Source: Haplomitrium mnioides
Lineage: Eukaryota; Marchantiophyta; Haplomitriopsida; Calobryales
Assembly (NCBI GenBank): GCA_049999725.1
Contig: JBNGIS010035431.1
Coordinates: forward strand, 1 to 39,752
Reading direction: 5' to 3'
Length of the DNA: 39,752 nucleotides
A program made the position numbers and the translations under genes. A model generated the notes under the pieces. It ran no database searches, was not told the DNA's origin, and was given only the letters and a program-made list of their open reading frames with translations. Below, piece after piece: positions 33,022 through 39,752 of the stretch. Position 1 is the first letter of the stretch, and every line of letters starts with the position of its first letter.

Positions 33022-33616
33022 TATACTTGACGCTTTTGGTACTCCACCACTTAACTCTTAAAATTTGTCATTTGAACAAATCTCAAACTGCTTGTCAAAA
33101 GTAGCACTTTTCTCTAAAGATGAATCTTGAAATTATAATTTCTTCTTGCTTTAAAAAACTCTAGCCAATGAAAATGCTCACAAAAAGTCAGTTACTTCAA
33201 GGAACTATTTTGACAAATATTATGAACCTCTTACAACACTCTCAAAAGATGCAGTTTTGTCGTTTTTTCTACAAAACGACAAAATTTGGAACTTTTTGTG
33301 AAGAAAAGAAATTGGAAGGATAAAAACAAGTAATGCTTTATATACTAACTTTTTTTTGCACTAGGAAAACCTACGTGTCAAGAGCTTCGCGAATCAATTT
33401 TTGGAAGGAAAATGCGTTTTTTGAAATTATGTTATAAAAAGAGCGTCAGTGGAAAGTTTCTTTCCATTGTCATGAGTTAGTTTTTGGTTTTCATTTTTTG
33501 GCTATTGTTGTCTTTGCATTTACTTAGTTTTTTGCCATTTCAAGCGTTTAGTGATTTCTGAACTTTTGTTCATTACATTTTTTACCTCCAAAAAGACATT
33601 TTTAATTATCTTGAGA
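33022..33616. promoter_or_regulatory. Shared promoter region between the divergent transposase and gene 1
   Basis: 595 bp between the two start codons. A TATA box tataaaaa at 33433-33440 points to gene 1 (ATG 180 bp downstream). On the minus strand, tatataaag (33337-33345) points to the transposase (ATG about 315 bp downstream). The two boxes lie about 90 bp apart, back to back. No palindromic array lies here. Confidence 0.6.
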
Positions 33617-33976
33617 ATGGCATCTCAAGGAATTGTTTCATGTCCTGCTCAACCGAAGCCATATAGGTATTTGGATGTTATCAAGGCTATAGAGCCTGAA
33701 AGACTGGAGTGGAAATAACTAGTAAACTACTGTTCTTTGGAAGACCTAGATCAACATCTTTACCTTTTTGCAGGTGAAACTGAAAAATTAAATTTGGGTC
33801 TATTGGTCCAAATTACAATGATCCGGGAGGGAGAGAAAGCCAACATTGGGCTGCTTGTGCAGGCCCAAGACTCAATTACCCTGTATTCTGCAAATCGCAA
33901 GCGATTTGATTTTTTCGAGTACAAGGAGAGAGACATTTTTGCTGCGCAACTTCAAGCCTCAAGGGAAGATGGCAAG

Positions 33977-34673
33977 GTGAATTCTAAAATCCTTTTTCTT
34001 TTGTTTCTTTCCTTACTTAGTTGTAACTCGCAGTGAGACCATGCGAGCATGGAGACCCGGGGTTCATGCACGCATGGACTCCCATGTCCATACGCGCATG
34101 GACTTCAATCTCCAGATGCGCCTGGACATAGGAGTCCATGCACGCATGGACCCCTAGTCTCCAGGCTTGGAGGGACTCCCTTTGTCCATATGCACATAGA
34201 CTTCGATCTCCATGCACACATGGACTTCGGAGTCCAAGTGAGCTTGGACTCTCAGGTCTAGGCACGGAAGGACGTGGGAGTCCATGCGCGCCTGGACACT
34301 AGGTCTCCAAGTGCCCAAGAACTCCCAAGTGCATGTGCGCATGGAGATCAAAGTCCATGCACGCATGGAGAGAGGGAGTTCATTCGAGCATGGAGACTCG
34401 GGGTCCATGCGCGCATGGACTCATTCTTCATGGAACGCTTGGACTTCGATCTCCATGCGCACATGGACTTGGGAGTTCATACGCATATGGACCCTCGGTC
34501 TCCATGCTCGCATAGACTCCCTTTGTCCATGTGAGTATGGACTCCCATCGTCCATGCACGTATGGACTCCCTTGTTCACTTCATGCTCGGTATGCTATTA
34601 AAATCCTTGCATGCTGTGAATATCAGTCTAATATTTTTACTTATAGCTAACTGTTTTTTGTCTTTATTTTTAG
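33977..34673 (+). other. Intron 1 of gene 1 (copy B)
   Basis: GT at 33977 (ggcaag|gtga), AG at 34672-34673 after a T-rich tract (tctttatttttag). The flanking coding frames join in phase 0. Most of it is the palindromic array. Confidence 0.7.
34030..34590. repeat. Palindromic minisatellite in intron 1, about 18 units
   Basis: Units of about 29-33 bp: tccatgcgcgcatggact or variants plus a spacer such as cccatg or tcgatc. Each 16-bp core is its own inverted repeat, so single strands could fold into many small hairpins. Frames across the array give repetitive pseudo-proteins on both strands and are not genes. Confidence 0.9.
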
Positions 34674-36149
34674 TTCACTCAATATTTGGCTGATTTCGTG
34701 GATGGGTACAAAGACGCGAAAGGTGTTGAGCGGGACTTTATCAAACTCACCATGCAAATCAAGATTCTAAAGCCCAAGTAGGGCATTAATATTCAAGCAC
34801 TAGTGCCGCATCCGAGTGCGACAACATACTCCATTCACGCTACAAGGACTTCTTCCCAAAAGAAGAGAAAGGTGCCTGAGCCAGTTGAGGCTCCGAAGAA
34901 GAAAAAACTGGTTGCAAAAAAGAAAAAGCTCACACCAGCACCCGTTATTGAAGAGGAGCCAGCCCCCTCAAAATCTGAAGCAAAGTCTACTTCTTCTGCC
35001 CCCTCGTCTTCATCACCAAGCAACTCGGGGCAAGACTCGAAGGCGGAGCTGAAGCCAGTTCAGGCTCCTACATCTCAATCAAAAAGGCAATCCAACAAGG
35101 GGTTGCGTACTTTTCAAAAAAGGGAATAGGTGGATCCTCAAATAGTGTCTTAGGAAGACAACAATAAGATAAGGGAGTCTGCAATCCAGCGCTACAGAGT
35201 CCGTGAAGAGACAGTAACAATAAGGTTGGAAAATTTCAATCTGCCCAAGCTTGGAATAGACAACTACGGTCCATTCCATATTCAAAGATTGAATGAGGAT
35301 TTTTTTGAGCTTCTGCCGTAAAGAATGCTCACAAACAAGTACGCACACAATTTCTTTATCATGGTGGTTGACCTAAATTGTGGTCTGAAGGACAAGTCAG
35401 CGTTCGACATCAAGAACCCTAACAAGTATCATTACGAGATTGAGAGAGGCAATTACAGTGTTGTAGTAAGGTAGCTACTTATCACGAAATATGGAGCAAA
35501 TAACTCTACTCTATCGCTCTGCAATTGTTATGTCTACGTGGGTCTCACACCAACAGAGGCCTGCATTTTTGCTACCGATAACAACTACAACCAAAGGTAC
35601 ATGCTTGAAATGACCTCTATTCAAAAGGTCGAGTAGTAGCATCAGAGATTTGTAGAGAGTGGGATGGTTTCATCCCAAAAATTAAATAGAGAGCTAGTTC
35701 TGGAGACCTTGGAGATCAAACCCAAGTCAACTCTTGAGAAGACAGTCACCTCTCAAGACAATTGGTTCTAACTAGCGTTCCAAGGTGGCGAGCTCTAGGA
35801 TTTACAGTAGAGCATATTTTCAATGTGGGAGAAAAATATAGTGAAGGGCTAGAAGCCTAAGGCCAAGGGGTTGTTGAGAATGGAAGACATGAAGTGGACG
35901 CCTTGGAGGTCACTTTAGGGTCTTCTTGATGAAGTGAAGATTTTTGTTTTGAAGCGGGTGGAAGCTGGAGAGATTTTAATGGACAAGATGTCTCGAGAGG
36001 CAGAGAAACACAAAGTTTTGGCGGTAATGGTGAAAAGTTTTTGTTCTAAGATGTACTGCATCACATAGGAGGAGGCAAAAGAGGAGTACACTCTTCACTT
36101 TGAAGAGTCCAAGATGGCTTTGTTTTATTCAAGCTTTGAGAAGCTTTTG

Positions 36150-36785
36150 GTAAGTTTTTCCTTTCACACCACATTCATTTCTTTGTATTTGCATTGAATT
36201 TTTTGCAACTTGTCCTTTGTTTAAAGAAAAAAGTTTATGGTCCATGTGTGCATGGACATCGAAGTCCAGATATCCATGCGCGCATGAACTTTGAAGTCAA
36301 TTTCTCGCTTTGACTTCAAAGTCCATGTGCGCTTGGACTTTGAAGTCCTCGTGCGAATGGACTTTTATCTCCAGCGGGCATGGACTTTAAAGTCCATGTG
36401 CGTAGGGACTTCAAAGTTCAAGTGAGCTTGGAATTTTAAAGTACATGCTCGCTTGAATACCAAAGTCCATGCACACATGGGTTTTGCAGTCCAAGCACAC
36501 ATGGACTGCGAAGTCCATGCGCGCATGGCTTTCGATGTCTTTGTAAAGACTTCGCAGCCCATGCGTGCATGGACTTTGCAATCCTTGCAAGTTGGGACAA
36601 CAAAGTCCATGCGTACATGGATTTTGCTGTCCTTACGTGTTGGAACATCAAAGTCCATGCGTGCATAGACTTTGCAATCCTTGCAAGTTAGGACAGCAAA
36701 TGCCATGCGTACATGGATTTCGCTATCCTTGCGTGTTGGAGTATCAAAGTCCATGCACGCTTAGACTTCGATATCCATGCGCGCA
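36150..36785 (+). other. Intron 2 of gene 1 (copy B), cut by copy C
   Basis: Donor gtaagt at 36150, matching the copy D donor near 2726. The intron leads into a palindromic array and ends where the left terminal repeat of copy C starts. The acceptor is not in the window. Confidence 0.65.
36236..36785. repeat. Palindromic minisatellite in intron 2, about 18 units
   Basis: Units of about 29-30 bp built on aagtccatgcgcgcatggac with spacers tttgaa, tttgca and cttcg. Same palindromic core as the intron 1 array but a different spacer family, so the two arrays amplified separately. Confidence 0.9.
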
Positions 36786-36829
36786 ATAGCCGATACTTTG
36801 AACCAAGATTAGGCTACTCAAACAAAAAC
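36786..36829 (+). repeat. Left terminal inverted repeat, copy C
   Basis: atagccgatactttgaacc, then aggctactcaaac: the two-block structure shared with copies A, E and F. Confidence 0.75.
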
Positions 36830-38465
36830 TTTTTTTTTGGGAAAAATTGTGATTTTTGAATTCAAAAAACATTAAAAACGAGGTTATTTTTAAAAAACAA
36901 AAAGTACATGAGTTTTTTGAATTTATTTTGGCCGTTTCAACAAGCATGATAGAGCAAAAGTCAATTTCGTTATGCAAAATCAGTCAATATTATTAGTTTT
37001 TATGAGAATATTGGAAAACTCTAATTTGATGAAAAGCATAAAAATTATAGTAAGTTTTCATCAAAAAATTGCATTTATCATTAACTACGATTCTAAGCCC
37101 AAAAGTTGAAATACACATCACAAGAAACTATTTTGAAATATGTTTGATTACACAAACTCTAGGCGCGCATAGACATGGTGCTCTTTCAAACTTTTTTGTT
37201 GGAAAAAAAATTACAAAACATAAAAAAAAGCCCGAGTGGACTGGAAGTCAAGGAAATGAGTTTGCAATGGTAAACACAAAAACAAAGAAAATGAAACATT
37301 ATATGGATTTAGGAGCTTTATTTTAAACATCAAGAAAGAAAGAAGCTTTCACTTGTAGTTGCAAATCTATGCAATCAAAAGTGAACGTGGGCTTTCAAAA
37401 AGGTTACAACATTTAAAAATATTTCATAGTTCAACGAAGCATATACATAAGCGTATCATAGTTTAGAATCAAAAAGGTAGTAGCTAAGGAGATTGAATTA
37501 AGATTGTAAACAAGAAACATCTCCAAGTTTTAGACTTGATTCAACCAAACAAAAGTGTTAAGATATACAGAAGAGTCTATGACTTGTGTATAAACAAAGT
37601 TGTAATTGGTAGTGTTTATATGAAGAAGCTTAAAGGATGTACAAGAGAAGTATAACTTGTGGAAGGCATAGACTTCCACCCCAAAGTCCATGTGCGCATA
37701 GGAATCCAAGCTCAATATGTGAATACTCCACCCCAAAGTCTCTGCGCCCTTAGGAATCCAAGCTCAACATGTGAACACTCCACCCCAAAGTCTATGCACA
37801 CATAGGAATCCGAACTCACCATCTTAACACTCCACCTCAAAGTCTATGCACGCATAGGAATCCGAACTCATCATCTAAACATTCCACAACAAAGACTTAC
37901 AAGAACCTAGGTTTTACGTTTTGTAGAAGAGTTTTTGTATGATGTACGTTTTACTTCCAAATCAAAGTCTATACGCTTATAGGGTTCACACTTCTACAAC
38001 TAAAGATATAGACTATAATTGTTCTATTTTTTGCAACAAACTCTACACACGCAAAAGATTTCGATTTCTAATTTGGAATCTATAAGTAAAAATGGGTACA
38101 AAGCTCTTCATCTGAGTCAAACAACGCTAAAGGTTTTTATTTTTACAACAAAGTCTTACAAAGAAAAAAAATGTCAATTTGGTTAGATGCTTCAGCGAGA
38201 TAATAACCATAAGAGTTGAAAACAAAATACTTGCATTTTGAAGAAGAGAATATTTCTACAAAGCAAATAAAAATATTAACTATAAATTTAAGTTTCATTT
38301 ACACAAAATCACATTCAACTTGGAATGATTTACAGTCACAAGTTCAAGTCGGCAAAAAAATCCAACAAGTTGTTCAAAACGATTTTCAAGTACTTTTGAA
38401 AATAATCATCTTAAATTACACTATACTTACAAATAAAAAATATAGAACAAAATTCTTGAAGGACT
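36830..38465. other. Left arm of copy C, noncoding
   Basis: Subterminal sequence between the terminal repeat and the transposase stop codon. It holds ggcgcgcatagac near 37163, the 52-bp array, and single motifs near 37970 and 38045. Small frames (37069-37326 plus; 37530-37736 minus) have similar counterparts in copy B, and the minus-strand one also in copy F, but no recognised domain. Confidence 0.6.
37678..37887. repeat. Subterminal 52-bp minisatellite, copy C, 4 units
   Basis: Period 52 (aaagtc at 37787 and 37839). Units carry ctatgcacgcatagga variants and the tgaacactccacc spacer. Confidence 0.85.
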
Positions 38466-39752
38466 TTAGTCGTTGGTCTCGACTTCTTCGGATTCAGCTT
38501 CAGCAGATTCATCAAGGTTTGCTTGATGTGTCTGAATGTTAATAACACTGATTGAATTTCTTTGAAACATTTTAGGATTGAGGGCTTTTTGTCTTTCGTA
38601 CTCAAATAGATTTGCTTTAATGATAGCTAGAGTGGTTTTCTTCAATTGGTTTTTTTGGAGGAGAAGAAAATCAAAAGACAAAATCATAATTTGTATCACA
38701 TCAAGTACATCAATATATAACTTGGATTTGCGTTTCCCTTTTGTTGATGCTATTTTTTTGGGGAAGTATTGACAGAAAATGCATCTTCAACCAAACAAGC
38801 AAACCATTGAACTCGTATTTGTTTCAGGTTTGGAGGATCTTCCTCATCAAATGAAAAAACTTTGAGAAATTTGGCAACCTAAAACGGTCCACTCTTTGGA
38901 TCTAGAGACGCAACAACACAAATAAACATTCTAGCTTTTATCTCATGTAGATTGCCAAATTTATGCCCATATCGAGTATTGTGCAAAAGAGTCCCTTCTT
39001 ACGGCCTAGGTGCTCCATCATAGATTGCTCGACGTGTAGAAAATATTTGATGTACTAGAGTATCTTCTTCTATTTATTGATCACGAATATGAGAATCTAG
39101 ACAAACAATTTGAAAATCATTACAAATGTTTGACTCTTGTGAAGGTGGAAAGGTAAATTCTACTTCGAGTTGTCATCTTTCTTTTTCAAGGATATAGGCC
39201 GCAATCTCTTGTTGGGCAAGAAAAAAGTCATTCCACCATTGAATATCACAATCTGTAAAGAACTTGTCACAGTTCTCACTTAATTTGTCTCTTAGAAAAT
39301 ACCACTTTCTCGGGATCCACTTCTCTTTCTTCCTTTTGAGATTGTTTGATTTCAAAATATGCCTTGAGAGGAATCAACATTGAACTCAAAATTTTTATGT
39401 CCACTTCAGGTAGGCACTTGAGTTGACAAATACCATCCACAGGTAGCCAAAATTCATCTGTTGAAAACTACTTGCTCCAAATATTTGTCTTGGAATCATT
39501 TCATTGGAACTTGAATTGTTGATTATAAGTAATATCATGTGTCCTTTGAGCCAAAGAAGGATATTGCTGCAAAAACAATTTGAAATTCCAAGTTTCCAAC
39601 AAAAGAGTCACTTGAAGTTTAGGATTGTAGGATAATTGAAGCGCCTCGCTAAGACTCATAATCGTGAAAGCTTTGACATGTTTTAAACGTTTCGAGAATC
39701 GGCTGAACATTTGATCAATTTGATCATGAGTTTGGCCAACCATGAGAAATCC
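38466..39752 (-). pseudogene. DUF7869-type transposase, copy C, C-terminal part
   Basis: Minus strand. Stop at 38466; the last 77 codons are open (start MIQIMILSFDFLLLQKNQ) and end in an acidic tail (ESEEVETND). Upstream are the counterparts of the copy B C-terminal region, with at least one shift, and at 39501-39743 VGQTHDQIDQMFSRFSKRLK, the third core block, in which the His of GHT is Gln. The rest lies beyond the window. Confidence 0.65.

Larger units (their letters stand above)
33617..36149 (+). pseudogene. Gene 1 of copy B, exons 1-2 (N-terminal part of the methyltransferase-like protein)
   Basis: Exon 1 from ATG 33617 (MASQGIVSCPAQPKPYRYLD) to 33976, phase 0 donor. Exon 2 from 34674 (FTQYLADFVDGYKD) to 36149 before GTAAG. 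Exon 2 has a basic, Lys-rich and Ser/Pro-rich segment (about 34850-35125) that looks disordered and contains KKRK and PKKKK, possible nuclear-targeting signals, then a conserved but unrecognised region (FNLPKLGIDNYGPF, YHYEIERGNYSV, CNCYVYVGLTPTEA). The frame runs the whole exon with about a dozen stop codons and no evident shift. It continues in copies D and A as exons with methyltransferase motifs; in this copy the downstream exons are separated by the copy C insertion. Confidence 0.6.
36786..39752. mobile_element. Copy C of the transposon, left part, running off the window
   Basis: Left inverted repeat at 36786-36829, complete left arm to about 38465, then the 3' half of the transposase on the minus strand. 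It has the same order as copy B and shows the uninterrupted sequence at the Ty3 target (ctataaatttaag near 38280). Inserted in the intron 2 array of copy B directly after ccatgcgcgca. Confidence 0.8.

Noticed and set aside
34017-34534. Several overlapping frames on both strands with repeated ACMD/CAHG/CTHG-like peptides
   Set aside because: They are translations of the palindromic minisatellite in an intron; palindromic units give open frames on both strands by chance.
34030-36785. Regular palindromic repeats resembling a CRISPR array
   Set aside because: Repeats and spacers are both degenerate, spacers recur rather than being unique, no cas genes are present, and the setting is plant transposon introns.
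36365-36789. Repeated Cys/Arg-rich frames in the second array
   Set aside because: Same cause: tandem palindromic DNA inside intron 2, with no start context or counterpart in copy D.
1-39752. tRNA, rRNA or host protein genes
   Set aside because: None recognised on either strand; all coding signals trace to mobile elements.

Overview
This window looks like nuclear DNA from a land plant with a repeat-rich genome. The evidence is a Ty3-type LTR retrotransposon primed from tRNA-Asp as in the plant Tat/Athila group, Ty1/copia elements of plant type, GT-AG introns, and heavy C-to-T decay. A non-seed plant such as a fern or bryophyte is possible, but that is a weak inference. No host gene was found; almost every base assigned belongs to a mobile element. 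Two 100-base N runs (530-629, 17841-17940) are assembly gaps. All alignments were done by eye.

The main find is a family of DNA transposons with terminal inverted repeats, seen as one near-complete copy and several partial ones. The reference copy (B) starts truncated at about 12450, is split by a retrotransposon at 13758-28835, and resumes to 36785. It carries two divergent genes. On the minus strand (33021 to 28990) is a large protein of the DUF7869 type, probably an RNase H-fold (DDE-like) transposase. On the plus strand (33617 onward) is a multi-exon gene whose 3' exons, seen in other copies (2785-3020 and 6064-6853), encode a beta-class amino-methyltransferase-like domain: motif IV first, motif X/I last. 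A 595-bp intergenic stretch with two outward TATA boxes lies between the genes. The family is full of a palindrome close to ATGCGCGCAT: in 52-bp subterminal arrays, in 29-33-bp arrays inside introns, and even inside the transposase coding sequence.

Layout: 1-925 end of copy F (reversed); 926-1854 end of copy E (reversed); 1858-3035 fragment of gene 1 (copy D); 3049-7688 copy A, an internally deleted derivative with both ends; 7690-9250 decayed minus-strand Ty3 gag; 9250-10307 mostly unassigned, possibly with a plus-strand copia 3' end; 10308-12440 minus-strand copia RT/RNase H fragment with its 3' LTR; 12450-13757 left arm of copy B; 13758-28835 Ty3 element with 5-bp target duplication ATAAA; 19162-24365 copia element nested in the Ty3 protease with target duplication CAAGG; 28841-36785 rest of copy B; 36786-39752 copy C, inserted in intron 2 of copy B gene 1 and running off the window.

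Order of events read from nesting: copies of the transposon jumped into one another (F in E, E in D, A in D, C in B); the Ty3 element then entered the left arm of B, and the copia element entered the Ty3 element. All genes are broken, mostly by in-frame TAG/TAA/TGA codons that single transitions would explain, so long reading frames can still be followed.
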